A DNA stretch of 64,000 nucleotides from Limisphaera sp026417315 (GCF_049537125.1 NZ_JBMVQY010000005.1:93662-157661); one strand, 5' to 3'. Shown: positions 52,767-62,120, numbered from the stretch's first letter. The notes: generated from the letters alone by a model not told the origin. Program-made: numbers and translations.

Positions 52767-54956
52767 ATGAGCGGACGGAAACGCAAATCAACGCAAGGCC
52801 AACCCGAGTTGCCATTGCCGAACGAAAGCCCCGGCGGCGAACATCAGACCGGTTCGTCCCCGCCGGCGCCCGCCCGTCGCCAGAGCAAACAGCCACCAAA
52901 AGACGGGCAAACGAACAGCCCCGATTCACCCCCGCCCGGCGGCAATGGCGAGACCCACGTTCAGGCCGAGCCGGTCCCGACCCCGACGCGTCGGCCGTTC
53001 GATCCCAAACGAGTCGAACTGCCCCTGCATCAGCGCGTGGACCGCAGCTTTCTCGAGTACGCCAGCTACGTTATCCGCGACCGTGCCATCCCCAGCCTGG
53101 CTGATGGTCTGAAGCCGGTCCAGCGCCGCATCCTCTGGGCCATGCACCTCAGCGATGACGGCCGCTTCACCAAGGTCGCCAACGTGGTGGGCGATACCAT
53201 GAAATTCCATCCCCATGGCGACGCCTCCATTTACGAGGCCCTGGTGGTGCTGGCCAACAAACGCTACCTGATCGAGGGCCAGGGCAACTTCGGCAACATC
53301 TATACCGGGGACCCACCCGCCGCACCGCGCTACATCGAATGTCGCCTGACGGATCTCGCCCGCAACGAGCTGTTCAACGACGCGATCACTGAGCTGGTCC
53401 CCAGCTACGACGGACGCAACCAGGAACCGGTCGCCCTGCCCTCCAAGCTGCCCCTGGCCCTCATGCTCGGCACCGAGGGCATCGCCGTCGGATTGTCGGC
53501 CCGCATTTTGCCCCACAATTTTCCGGAACTCCTGCAGGCCCAGATCGCCATCCTCAAAGGCCAGCCCTTCAAGGTCCTGCCGGATTTCCCCACCGGCGGC
53601 TTGATGGATGCACGCGACTACCAGGACGGTCGCGGCAGCGTCAAAGTCCGCGCGCGCATCAAAGTCAAGGACCGTCACACGGTCGTCATCACCGAGATCC
53701 CGCCCGGCACCACCACGGATTCCCTCATCGCCTCCATCGAAGACGCCGTCCGCAAGGGCAAACTGAAGGTCCGGTCCATCCACGATTACACCTCTGAATC
53801 CGTGGCCATCGAGATCAAGGTGCCACCCGGGGTGGAACCCGAACAACTGGTCGACGCTTTGTATGCCTTCACGGATTGCGAGGTCACGCTGACCAGCCGG
53901 ATCGTGGTCATCAAGGACCACCGACCGGTCGAAATGACCGTCAGCGAGGTCCTGCGGGAAAACACCGCTCAACTGTTGGACATCCTCCGACGCGAACTGG
54001 AACTGCGCCAGCGGCAGCTCGAGGACGAACTGCACTTCCGCACGCTCGAACGCATCTTCATCGAAGAACGCATCTACAAGCGCATCGAACAATGCCGCAC
54101 CGCCGAAGCGGTCCGGGCCGCCGTTTACGAGGGCTTCCAGCCCTTCCGCCGGGAGCTGTTGCGGGAATTGACCGGCGAAGACGTGGAGCGATTGTTGCAG
54201 GTGCGCATCCGTCGCATCTCCCTCTTCGACATCGAGCAACACCGCAGGGAGATGGACAAAGTGCGGGCCGAACTCGCCCAAACCCGCAAACACCTGAAAA
54301 ACCTCACCGCCTACGCCATTGCCCATCTGGAGCGCCTCTTGGAACGTTACGGCCCCGAGTATCCCCGCCGCACCACCAAGTCCGCCCGCCATGAGGAAGT
54401 GGACGCGCGCGCGGTGGCGTTCAAGGCCTTCAAGGTCAGTTACGATCGTGAAAGCGGGTACGTGGGTTACAAGGTCAACGGCGACGAGTTCAAACTGGAC
54501 TGCACGCGGTACGACCGGATCCTTCTGGTGTTCCGCGACGGTACTTACAAAATGATCGAATTGCCCGAGAAACTCTTCGTCGGATCGGAAGTGATTTACT
54601 GCGGGCTGCCCGAGCGCGACCGCGTGTTCACCTGCGTCTACAGCGACCGGCGCGCCAATTACCTCAAGCGCTTCACCTTTGGGGGCATGATCCTCAACAA
54701 GCTCTACTCGCTGGTGCCGGACAAGGGCAAAGTTCTGTTCCTGGCGCCGGACACCCCGCCCTGCCTCTACATTCGTTACAAACCGGCCCCTCACCAGAAG
54801 ATCCACCAGCAAACGTGCGATCCCTCCCAGGTGGAGGTGCGCCAGGCCCGGGCCCGCGGACGACAAATCTCCATCAAGGATATCGCCGCTGTGGCGGCCG
54901 AGCCGCCCCGGGGCTGGGATCCCGAAGCCACAACCACGCAGGTCGTCTTCGTCTGA
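52767..54956 (+). CDS. Type IIA topoisomerase subunit A (ParC/GyrA-like)
   Basis: A 729-residue A subunit of topoisomerase IV or gyrase. After an approximately 80-residue hydrophilic, Pro/Ser/Gln-rich N-terminal extension comes the breakage-reunion domain with 'RDRAIPSLADGLKPVQRRILWAM' and the active-site Tyr189 ('PAAPRYIECRLTDLA'). The quinolone-resistance segment reads 'HPHGDASIYEALVVL': Ala153 stands at the position of E. coli GyrA Ser83 (ParC Ser80) and Glu157 at that of GyrA Asp87 (ParC Glu84). A coiled-coil region ('RELELRQRQLEDELHFRTLERIF') and a reduced C-terminal beta-pinwheel (about 150 residues) follow, closer to ParC than GyrA. The partner B subunit is not nearby. ParC versus GyrA is not settled. 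Confidence 0.9.
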   Translation: MSGRKRKSTQGQPELPLPNESPGGEHQTGSSPPAPARRQSKQPPKDGQTNSPDSPPPGGNGETHVQAEPVPTPTRRPFDPKRVELPLHQRVDRSFLEYASYVIRDRAIPSLADGLKPVQRRILWAMHLSDDGRFTKVANVVGDTMKFHPHGDASIYEALVVLANKRYLIEGQGNFGNIYTGDPPAAPRYIECRLTDLARNELFNDAITELVPSYDGRNQEPVALPSKLPLALMLGTEGIAVGLSARILPHNFPELLQAQIAILKGQPFKVLPDFPTGGLMDARDYQDGRGSVKVRARIKVKDRHTVVITEIPPGTTTDSLIASIEDAVRKGKLKVRSIHDYTSESVAIEIKVPPGVEPEQLVDALYAFTDCEVTLTSRIVVIKDHRPVEMTVSEVLRENTAQLLDILRRELELRQRQLEDELHFRTLERIFIEERIYKRIEQCRTAEAVRAAVYEGFQPFRRELLRELTGEDVERLLQVRIRRISLFDIEQHRREMDKVRAELAQTRKHLKNLTAYAIAHLERLLERYGPEYPRRTTKSARHEEVDARAVAFKAFKVSYDRESGYVGYKVNGDEFKLDCTRYDRILLVFRDGTYKMIELPEKLFVGSEVIYCGLPERDRVFTCVYSDRRANYLKRFTFGGMILNKLYSLVPDKGKVLFLAPDTPPCLYIRYKPAPHQKIHQQTCDPSQVEVRQARARGRQISIKDIAAVAAEPPRGWDPEATTTQVVFV

Positions 54957-55277
54957 ACCTCGCAGCGACCTCGTAATTGCGGAGCACCGGGGGCGCTTTT
55001 CGTTTTGCGCCACCGCTTTCGGCCAACATGAGACAAGCCCGGTCACCCTCTCGAGGGCGCCCCGCGGAAGACCCGCGCCAACCCCACTCACGGTGGCGCC
55101 ACGGCCTGCCATGCGAGCGTCGAAACATTACCCGGCGGCCGGGCAGGCACGACCCGATCGCCCGCGGGGCCAACGACTTTTTATGCGCAGCGCCCTGACG
55201 TTTCCGGCCTTGAACCGGAGGTGGCCCCTGCAATCCTGCCCGTCGGCCGTTCTGCCGAATCCATCCACCCAAACCGC
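54957..55277. other. 321-bp convergent intergenic region with a hairpin
   Basis: No gene is supported. A hairpin, GGCGC (54992-54996) with GCGCC (55007-55011) and a T-rich loop TTTTCGTTTT, lies 36 bp after parC and might mark a transcript end; no T run follows it. Confidence 0.4.
54992..55011 (+). terminator. Hairpin after the topoisomerase gene
   Basis: GGCGC and GCGCC arms around a T-rich 10-nt loop. No T tract follows, so it is a weak terminator candidate. Confidence 0.3.
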
Positions 55278-56876
55278 CTAGCGCGCTGATTCTCCCCGCC
55301 GAAAGAGGTCCAGAAACTCCACGACTTCTGCACCGGCGCAAACCCCTGCCTCCGGGCTGAACATCAGCAACAGCGTTCCATCCTCGCGCCGGGCACAATC
55401 AATGGCCCCGCGCGCGTACCGCCAGCGCAGTCGATCCGGATGAATCCGATGCGCCGCCAGCACCTCGTACGTATCCAGAATCCCCCGACCGATGTGTTCG
55501 AGCCACGCCGAGGGCAGGTCGCGGAGCTCCACATCACTGGCCACAGTGCGGTCCGGAAACCGCAACGCCCGCAGCACAACGCCTGATGGCGCGCTGGTGC
55601 CTCGCAGCCATTCAATCAGACGGCTCCGTGAGTCCATGACCCCGAAACCGGCGGGCGGTCGGATCGGAGATCCCAGTGGAGTCCCCCATCCCATGAGCAC
55701 GGCCCGGTCCGCGCGCAGCAGAAGCAACCACCGCGCCCCTCCGCATGCCATCTCGAGTCGGTCGAATTCGCCGAACTGGTCTCCGGGAACCATTCGCGTG
55801 GCCTTTTGCGAAACGAATTCGATCACGTTAACCCACGCGGCACGCTCCGGACAGTTCCACTCGTACAGGATCTCGCCGTGCGCATCACAAATGAGAAGTT
55901 CCCGTGCACCCTGTCGCTCGCTCGTCGGAGCCCCCGGTTCCAGCACGCAGCGGGCCGTCTCCGGCCCCGCAGGCGCGGTCGGCTGGACCATCGCGCGTCC
56001 CACGCTCGCCTCCTGCCCGGAAGGGAAGGAATCTCTCACCTGCCCCGCCGTTGAATCCGGCCCTTGGCCCGCCGACACAGCGGGCGTGGACTCGACAGGA
56101 GCTGCACCGGCGGTCCCCTTGTCTTCCGCGTGAAGCTCGGCCTGCAGTTCGTCCCGAAGGCGCGCCGCTTCCATGAGGAGGAACTCCCACGGGCTGCCGA
56201 TCGAGCGCTCGGGCGGCTCCCGGAAGGGTTGCACAACGAACTGACCTCCCGGAAGCGCCAGCAATCGATAGAAGGCCGCCTCGCCGGTGGCCTCGCCGAG
56301 CTCGGCATGCACAATCCGGCCCTGGTCAATGTAAATCCGGCCCGTGACCGACCCCGCCGTAACTTCCAACACGGAAGAACTCTTTGCGAGACATTCCAAT
56401 TGCAGAATGTCGGTCAGCCCCACGCGCCGCAGCACACCGCGAAAGCCGCGCTCCGGCGGAAAATCCAGCAGTTGCTGCAAGGCCGCATGAACGGAGGCCC
56501 ACCCCTCCGGCCGGGTCGGCTTCTCCAAAAACAGCTCCGCTCCCTGGGCCAAACAGGCCGCGCGATAATTCTCAGTGGCATAGCCCGTCAGAACCGCCTT
56601 TTGCAGATGTGGATGACTGCGGTTGAGCAGCGACAAAACCTGGATGCCGTCGATGGCCTGCATCTCGACGTCCAGCACCACCAGGTCCACAGGCCGGCTG
56701 TGCAGGACCTGAAGCGCCTCGCTGGCGTTGCCCGCTGTGAGGATCTCCCACCGCCCCTGACTGAGATCCGACATCAGCTCTGCCACGGTTTGCAGGAAAA
56801 CGGGATCGTCATCCACGAACAGCACGCGGGCTTGCCGCGCAGAGGAAACCGGTGTCTTGGAAGCTTCAGGAGCCAT
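55278..56876 (-). CDS. Receiver-DUF4388 (PATAN-like) regulatory protein
   Basis: A 532-residue regulator with an N-terminal receiver domain: 'ARVLFVDDDPVFLQTVAELM', phospho-Asp in 'LVVLDVEMQAIDGIQVL', switch Thr in 'KAVLTGYATENYR' and the conserved Lys in 'LFLEKPTRP'. Then comes a DUF4388 domain ('FRGVLRRVGLTDILQLECLAKSSSVLEV', 'GRIYIDQGRIVHAELGEATGEAAFYRLLALPGGQF'), as in PATAN-type response regulators. The rest to the C terminus (about 260-530) is not recognisable; it includes a Pro-rich linker. The ATG at 56876 is in an 11-bp overlap with the upstream HEAT gene, so translation is likely coupled. Confidence 0.86.
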   Translation of the reverse strand: MAPEASKTPVSSARQARVLFVDDDPVFLQTVAELMSDLSQGRWEILTAGNASEALQVLHSRPVDLVVLDVEMQAIDGIQVLSLLNRSHPHLQKAVLTGYATENYRAACLAQGAELFLEKPTRPEGWASVHAALQQLLDFPPERGFRGVLRRVGLTDILQLECLAKSSSVLEVTAGSVTGRIYIDQGRIVHAELGEATGEAAFYRLLALPGGQFVVQPFREPPERSIGSPWEFLLMEAARLRDELQAELHAEDKGTAGAAPVESTPAVSAGQGPDSTAGQVRDSFPSGQEASVGRAMVQPTAPAGPETARCVLEPGAPTSERQGARELLICDAHGEILYEWNCPERAAWVNVIEFVSQKATRMVPGDQFGEFDRLEMACGGARWLLLLRADRAVLMGWGTPLGSPIRPPAGFGVMDSRSRLIEWLRGTSAPSGVVLRALRFPDRTVASDVELRDLPSAWLEHIGRGILDTYEVLAAHRIHPDRLRWRYARGAIDCARREDGTLLLMFSPEAGVCAGAEVVEFLDLFRRGESAR

Positions 56877-58245
56877 GACAACCGGAGAGTGCGTCCAGGG
56901 TGGCTGCTGCCACCGCGGGATCCGGATCCGACAAACAACGTTCCAGCACCGCGCGGCTCCGGGACAGCCCCAGTCGCCCGAGCGCCTCAACGGCCGTCAA
57001 CCGCACGTCCGGGTCCGCATCCTGCACCAGCGACTCGAGGATCCCGGCGGCAGCCTCCCGACGGTGGGTCGGATGGCCGCGGGATCGTTGCTGCGCCAAC
57101 TCGGCCGGACTCAGACCGGTGATCTGTCGCAACAAGGTGGCCGCCGCCAATTGTACGCTGACATCCCTGTGCTGCAGAGCCGCTTCGACTTTGGGCAGCA
57201 GCTGCCGGACCCGTTCCGAGCGCTGCCAGCCCGGGTCGATGCGGTACAATGCCCGAGCCGCTGCCTGGCGCACACCCGCATGCGGATCCAGCAGCGTCAA
57301 GACCAGCTTCTCCACAACAGTCTCATCCCCGACAACTCCCAGCGTCTCGGCGGCTTGTTGCCGCACCTCCTGATCAACGTCCTCCAGGCGAGCAACCACG
57401 GAAGACCAGGCACGCCGGTCACCCAAACGCCCCAGGGCCTCCAACGCGGCCGTGCGAACCTCCCACTGGGCATCCTCCAAAGCCGCAATCAAGGGGTCCA
57501 CTGCCTGCGGATCCCGCAACTGGCCCAGAGCCACAGCCGCCGCAGCACGTACCGCCGGGGCCGCATCCTTGAGCGCACGGATCAAAGCCGGTACCGCCGC
57601 ACCCACCCCCAGCTGCCCCAAACCATCGGCTGCTGCGGCTCGCACCGTGGCATCTTCGTCGCGGAGCGCCTCCATGAGCAAGGCGGTCACCTCGGGCCCC
57701 GACGACCGGGTCAAAGCACGCACCACCGCCAACCGCTCCGCGTAGTCGCCCCCGCGAAAACGCCGAGCCAACAGGGCAATTGCGGAACCTCCCAGAGCGG
57801 CGGCTCGCTCATAATCTCCACTGGCCACGGCGTACCGGGCTTCCTCTTCCGGACTGGAGGGCCGCCAGCCCAGCGCCTGCAGCGTTTGAGCCACGCGGCG
57901 CTCCAATCGGGCATTCCCATGCCCCAACAGACCCACCAGAGCAGGAACAGCAGACCGACTCTCCGCCCGCCGAAGGGCCAGTACGGCCGTTTCCTGCACC
58001 TGCTCGTCCGAATCCCGCAAAGCCTGTACCAGGGCCCCCAGAGCCACTTCCTCCTTGAACTGCCCCAGGGCCGCCACAGCCGCACGCCGCACCGTCGGAT
58101 CCGGATCCCGCACGGCCCGCAACAGAAGCTGCAGGGCAGCGCCGTCGGTACGGCCCTGCAGCTTTTCCACGGCGCGCCGGCGGGCCTCGACAGAACCTGC
58201 CCGCAGGCATCGCCCCAGCCACCAATCTCGCAGCCCCAACCCCAT
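56866..58245 (-). CDS. HEAT-repeat protein
   Basis: A 459-residue protein made of about eleven HEAT/PBS-lyase-type repeats. Each has the pattern D-x-[DA]-x-x-V-R-x-x-A-A-x-A-L-G-x-[LI] ('DPDPTVRRAAVAALGQF', 'DEDATVRAAAADGLGQL', 'DAAPAVRAAAAVALGQL', 'DPHAGVRQAAARALYRI', 'DADPDVRLTAVEALGRL'). Such superhelical scaffolds bind proteins. An N-terminal stretch 'DWWLGRCLRAGSVEARRRAVEKL' precedes the repeats. No signal peptide. Its 3' end overlaps the start of the DUF4388 regulator by 11 bp, so the pair is an operon: a scaffold with a receiver-type regulator. Its target is unknown. Confidence 0.9.
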   Translation of the reverse strand: MGLGLRDWWLGRCLRAGSVEARRRAVEKLQGRTDGAALQLLLRAVRDPDPTVRRAAVAALGQFKEEVALGALVQALRDSDEQVQETAVLALRRAESRSAVPALVGLLGHGNARLERRVAQTLQALGWRPSSPEEEARYAVASGDYERAAALGGSAIALLARRFRGGDYAERLAVVRALTRSSGPEVTALLMEALRDEDATVRAAAADGLGQLGVGAAVPALIRALKDAAPAVRAAAAVALGQLRDPQAVDPLIAALEDAQWEVRTAALEALGRLGDRRAWSSVVARLEDVDQEVRQQAAETLGVVGDETVVEKLVLTLLDPHAGVRQAAARALYRIDPGWQRSERVRQLLPKVEAALQHRDVSVQLAAATLLRQITGLSPAELAQQRSRGHPTHRREAAAGILESLVQDADPDVRLTAVEALGRLGLSRSRAVLERCLSDPDPAVAAATLDALSGCHGS

Positions 58246-58892
58246 GACTGTCCTGCGTCCAATGTAACTGCCGTGGCGGTGAACTGGCAATGAACCATGT
58301 GCGGCGGAGCCCGGCGCAACACGGCATGGTCCGCCCCAGCGCCACTGCAGGCGCGTCTCGGCCGCATTCACTCTGCTTGGTGCTTGCGTCGGCGCTTCGC
58401 CGTGCAAGGCATCGAAACCGGCGCACTGCTCGGCACTCACCGCCGGCTTGTCCCTGCCCAGGGACTGCGGCTGGCCCTCCCCAAAGCCCGTGGACCTCTC
58501 CGATGTATTGTCCCGTTCGACAAAGCCCAATCGGGAAGGGAATAAGATCGTGAGTGAACGCGTTAGCCTCCGCAACAGGCCGGGGCCCGGGTCGAAAAGA
58601 CCCTCAGACGCGTTTGCGACCCGAGCCATCCCCTTCGTTCGGGACGCCCGGAGAGCCGGCGACCGGCAAAAGCACTCTGGTCGTTGCTTCATGCATGTTC
58701 GCGCGGAGAACGTGACCGGGGCTCCGGAATCCGCACCCGGCCCGCACTCGAGGCCGGACCAAAAACCAGCGGCCTTGGGCCCACAAGACCCCACCCTCTT
58801 CCAGAGCCTCCGATCTCTTTCACCAAGGAGGGCTGCGCCCCGTCGCTGGCACCCCGTCTTTTCCCTTGGCCGGCCCTTTTGTTGGCCTTTGA
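58246..58892. other. 647-bp divergent intergenic region
   Basis: Between the HEAT-repeat gene and the helicase gene. A TAAGAT (58543-58548) resembles a -10 element on the plus strand but lacks a well-placed -35. No gene or repeat is evident. Confidence 0.35.
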
Positions 58893-60953
58893 ATGACCGA
58901 GATGACACGCGAGTACGTGTTGCAGTCGTTTCGTCCCGGCGTCCGATTGCACATTGACTACGAACGGGAACTGAACCCGCAGCAACTGGCCGCGGTGACC
59001 GCACCACCCGGGCCGGCCCTGGTCATTGCCGGAGCGGGCAGCGGCAAGACCCGTACGTTGACCTATCGCGTGGCCTTCCTGCTGGAGCAGGGGGTGCCGC
59101 CGGAGCGAATTCTGCTGCTCACCTTCACCAACAAAGCAGCCCGCGAAATGATGCGGCGCGTGGCCGAACTGCTCGGCCAGGAACTGCCCGGTCTGTGGGG
59201 CGGCACCTTCCACGCCATCGGACACCGCATCCTGCGCCACCACGCGGAGCTCCTGGGATATCCGCGCGACTTCAGCATCCTGGACCGCGAAGATGCCCGC
59301 CAACTGCTGAATTCCTGTCTCAAGGACGCCGGTTTCGAGGGCAAACGCAAGGAGCGTTTCCCCAGGGCAGACGTGTTGCTCGAGATGTTCGCACTGGCCG
59401 CCAACCTGCAGCAACCCCTGAGCGAGATTCTCGCCACGTCCTACGACTACTTCCTGCCCCTGCAAGAGCCCATCGAACGCATCCACCGACTCTATCGCGA
59501 GCGGAAGCTGGCAGCCCGGGTCATGGACTTCGACGACCTCCTCGGTTTCTGGCTCGAGCTTTTAACCCGGCACCCCGAGGTCTGCGAACATTGGCAACGC
59601 CGGTTCCTCTTTATCCTCGTGGACGAATACCAGGATACCAACGTCGTCCAGAGCGCCATCATCGACACCCTGGCCGCCCGTCATCGCAATCTCATGGTCG
59701 TGGGCGACGACGCCCAAAGTATCTATCAATGGCGCGGGGCCGACGCCCGCAACATCCTCGAGTTCCCCAAACGGTATCCCGACGCCCGCATTTACAAGAT
59801 CGAAATCAATTACCGCAGCACCCCGGAAATCCTCGGTCTGGCCAACGCGGTCATCGAGGCCAACCCGCACCAGTTCACCAAGGTCCTGGTGGCCGCCCGC
59901 CCCTCCGGTCCGCGTCCCGTGCTGGTCGTCTGTCAGGATGCCGCCCAGCAGGCCGCATTTGTCGCTCAGCGCGTGTCGGAACTCCGCGAGGCCGGCACCC
60001 CATTGCACCGCATGGCCGTCCTGTACCGGGCCCATTTCCATGCCATGGAACTCCAAATGGAGCTCACCTACCGTCAAATCCCCTTCACCATCACCAGCGG
60101 CGTCCGCTTTTTCGAACAAGCCCACATCAAGGATGTCACGGCTTACCTGCGCCTCGTAGCCAACCCTCTCGACAGCCTCGCCTTCCAACGCGTGGTCCAG
60201 TTGCTGCCGGGGATCGGTGCGCGAGGAGCCGAGAAACTGTGGGCCGCTTTTCAGAGGGAATGGGCCGCCACCCAGGCCGTCCCCTCCCCACCCCGGATCG
60301 GGTTGAGCCACACACCGATCGCCCGCGCACTGCAATCATGCACCCCGGTCTTGGGCCGCAAAGCCGGTGAGGTCTGGCCGGCCTTCGTCGCCACTGTGGA
60401 AGCATTGGAGCATCCCGAAGTGCGCCGCAGCCCTGCCGAAATGATCCGTCGGGTCCTGGCCTCCGGCTACGACGAATACCTCAAGCTCACCTACCCGAAC
60501 TATCGCTCCCGCAGGGAAGATCTGGAACAGCTCGCTATTTTCGCTCAACAGTTCCAGGACCTCCATGAATTCCTGGCCCAGATGGCTCTCCTGACCAACG
60601 TGGAGGCGGAAGAAGACACCCCCTCGGGAACTGAAACCGACCGACTCCGCCTCTCCACCGTGCATCAGGCCAAGGGCCTCGAATTTGACGTGGTATTCGT
60701 CATCATGCTGTGCGACGGCTTGTTCCCATCCGCGCGTTCCCTCGACACCGAGGAGGGCGAAGAGGAGGAACGCCGCCTGTTCTATGTAGCGGTCACCCGG
60801 GCCCGAAACGAGCTGTATCTCACCTACCCGCTGCTCCACCGAATCCGGGGTGGCGAAGCCGACCCGGTCCAGCGTCCGTCCCGCTTTCTCCGGGAAATCC
60901 CGGCAGAACTCTACGAAGAGTGGACGCTCCGCATGCCGGGTAGTTACGCTTGA
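58893..60953 (+). CDS. UvrD/Rep/PcrA-family ATP-dependent DNA helicase
   Basis: A 686-residue superfamily 1A 3'-5' helicase. All motifs are in place: Q motif 'LNPQQLAAVTAPPGPALVIAGAGSGKTRTLTYRV' with Walker A, Ia 'LLLTFTNKAAREMMRRV', II 'FILVDEYQDTNVVQ' (DEYQ), III 'MVVGDDAQSIYQWRGAD', IV 'INYRSTPEILGLANAVI', V 'LSTVHQAKGLEFDVVFVI' and VI 'RLFYVAVTRARNELYLTYP'. Length and pattern fit Rep/PcrA (about 650-730). The start ATG is 58893, with an in-frame ATG at 58902 as an alternative. It is separated from its neighbours and has no nuclease domain. Which of Rep, UvrD or PcrA roles it fills cannot be decided here. Confidence 0.96.
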   Translation: MTEMTREYVLQSFRPGVRLHIDYERELNPQQLAAVTAPPGPALVIAGAGSGKTRTLTYRVAFLLEQGVPPERILLLTFTNKAAREMMRRVAELLGQELPGLWGGTFHAIGHRILRHHAELLGYPRDFSILDREDARQLLNSCLKDAGFEGKRKERFPRADVLLEMFALAANLQQPLSEILATSYDYFLPLQEPIERIHRLYRERKLAARVMDFDDLLGFWLELLTRHPEVCEHWQRRFLFILVDEYQDTNVVQSAIIDTLAARHRNLMVVGDDAQSIYQWRGADARNILEFPKRYPDARIYKIEINYRSTPEILGLANAVIEANPHQFTKVLVAARPSGPRPVLVVCQDAAQQAAFVAQRVSELREAGTPLHRMAVLYRAHFHAMELQMELTYRQIPFTITSGVRFFEQAHIKDVTAYLRLVANPLDSLAFQRVVQLLPGIGARGAEKLWAAFQREWAATQAVPSPPRIGLSHTPIARALQSCTPVLGRKAGEVWPAFVATVEALEHPEVRRSPAEMIRRVLASGYDEYLKLTYPNYRSRREDLEQLAIFAQQFQDLHEFLAQMALLTNVEAEEDTPSGTETDRLRLSTVHQAKGLEFDVVFVIMLCDGLFPSARSLDTEEGEEEERRLFYVAVTRARNELYLTYPLLHRIRGGEADPVQRPSRFLREIPAELYEEWTLRMPGSYA

Positions 60954-61348
60954 CCCATCCCGTCTGCCGGCCCGGCCCCCTCTCTGCTCGGTTCTTCAAA
61001 CAGCGGCTTTTCGGTGGACTCCTGCCTTTGCCGGGATCAGCACGTGCGAGTCTTGCGTCCGAGTCAGTTCCGCCCCCGCCAGCGACACCCCTGGCCGCCG
61101 CCGCCGGCGTTCCTGAGCCGCCAACCACCTGTCGCCGCCACCACCAAGCGTCGGAGCCAGCCTCTGACCTGCCAAACGGTTTCGTAGCCGCCGCGGAGAC
61201 ACTGCGGACAGGCTGCAAAGAAACCCTCCCCCGGCTCTCCTCGGGGGCCACAGACTCGGCGCATGGCTGCCGCCGCCCTCAGGCAGCAGACCTGGAATCC
61301 AAAAAAATGCTACGCCCCGCCAAGTAGCCAACACGGTGATGGACTCGG

Positions 61349-61378
61349 GTAGCCACAGCCGTGAGGCCGTGGACTACC
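61349..61378 (+). repeat. REP-like hairpin copy A
   Basis: GTAG, then arms CCACAGCC (61353-61360) and GGCCGTGG (61365-61372) with loop GTGA. Seven of eight bases pair. A CTAC one base after the stem can also pair with the leading GTAG. Confidence 0.7.
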
Positions 61379-61396
61379 GATCGAAGGAACTAATTC

Positions 61397-61424
61397 GTAG
61401 CCGCCGCCGTGAGGCGGCGGATCC
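61397..61424 (+). repeat. REP-like hairpin copy B
   Basis: GTAG, then arms CCGCCGCC (61401-61408) and GGCGGCGG (61413-61420), a perfect 8-bp stem with loop GTGA. Confidence 0.7.
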
Positions 61425-61570
61425 TGGGCTGGACCACCAAAGGGTAGCCGGAGCTACTGGGTGCCAGAGACCCGATCACAAATGCTACATCTCACCCTCG
61501 ACAGTCGGCGGAGCCGCGATCCAAAGAAGGGCCACGCCCCGCGCAGTAGCCCCCACGGTCATGCACTCAG

Positions 61571-61600
61571 GTCGCCACGGCCGTCAGGCCGTGGACCACC
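61571..61600 (+). repeat. REP-like hairpin copy C
   Basis: GTCG flank, arms CCACGGCC (61575-61582) and GGCCGTGG (61587-61594), perfect 8-bp stem, loop GTCA. It is the counterpart of copy A in the duplicated unit, where the mismatch of copy A is repaired. Confidence 0.7.
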
Positions 61601-61747
61601 GAGCTGAAAACAAACTGATTCGCCGCCGCCCTCAGCCAGCGGCCCCGGGACCTCCAGACGCATTCCCTCTCATCAACCAAAGCCGCCGCGCATGACCGGA
61701 TGGACCCTTCGGATCATGAGTACATCCGCCGCCGCACCCAGTATGGG

Positions 61748-61774
61748 GTAGCCGCCGACGGAAGTCGGCGGATG
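61748..61774 (+). repeat. REP-like hairpin copy D
   Basis: GTAG, then arms CCGCCGAC (61752-61759) and GTCGGCGG (61764-61771), perfect 8-bp stem, loop GGAA. Confidence 0.72.
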
Positions 61775-61971
61775 CCCCCCAATCGCCACCAAGCTGGCTA
61801 CCGACGGGAATCGCTGGCTGACTTCCGAACTCCGCCGTCTTCCCGCGGCGACCACCTTCGGTTGCAATGCTCGGACCCGATGGCCCCCGCACTGTCGCAC
61901 CGTAAAAACAGGGACGCCCTGCCCGCCGTCCCTTGAAGGTCCCAAGCCCTTCCCGCTCGTTCCGATCACGA

Positions 61972-62009
61972 TCCTTTTCTGCGTCTTCTGCGGGCTCTGC
62001 GGGCTCTCC
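61972..62009. repeat. TCTGCGT-type repeat, unit 1
   Basis: Runs of the form TTTTCTGCGTCTTCTGCGGG followed by CTCTGCGGGCTCTCC. It precedes REP-like copy E by about 5 bp, as unit 2 precedes copy F. The reverse strand reads as GAGCACGCAGA-like DNA, a sequence often annotated as spurious short proteins in other genomes. Confidence 0.6.
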
Positions 62010-62014
62010 ACTTC

Positions 62015-62040
62015 GTAGCCGCCGACGGAAGTCGGCGGAC
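62015..62040 (+). repeat. REP-like hairpin copy E
   Basis: GTAG, then arms CCGCCGAC (62019-62026) and GTCGGCGG (62031-62038), loop GGAA, identical in stem and loop to copy D. Confidence 0.72.
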
Positions 62041-62080
62041 CATTCTCTCCTCCGCGTGTGTTGGGGAATCCCTGAGCTTG

Positions 62081-62120
62081 TTCTTTCGGTGTCTTCTGCG
62101 TGCTCTGTGGGCTCTCAACC
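62081..62120. repeat. TCTGCGT-type repeat, unit 2
   Basis: Contains GTCTTCTGCGTGCTCTGTGG and GCTCTCAACC. Copy F of the hairpin begins 3 bp after it, giving the same repeat-hairpin order as unit 1. Confidence 0.6.

Noticed and set aside
52926..55112. A 728-residue minus-strand frame antisense to the topoisomerase gene
   Set aside because: It opposes a gene with an intact active-site Tyr and complete domains; the antisense frame shows no family features.
61015..61039. A protein-coding segment suggested by an in-frame 'IPAKAGVH' reading
   Set aside because: The DNA (GACTCCTGCCTTTGCCGGGA) resembles the widespread non-coding palindromic sequence that yields 'IPAKAG' in spurious frames; the frame has no wider support.
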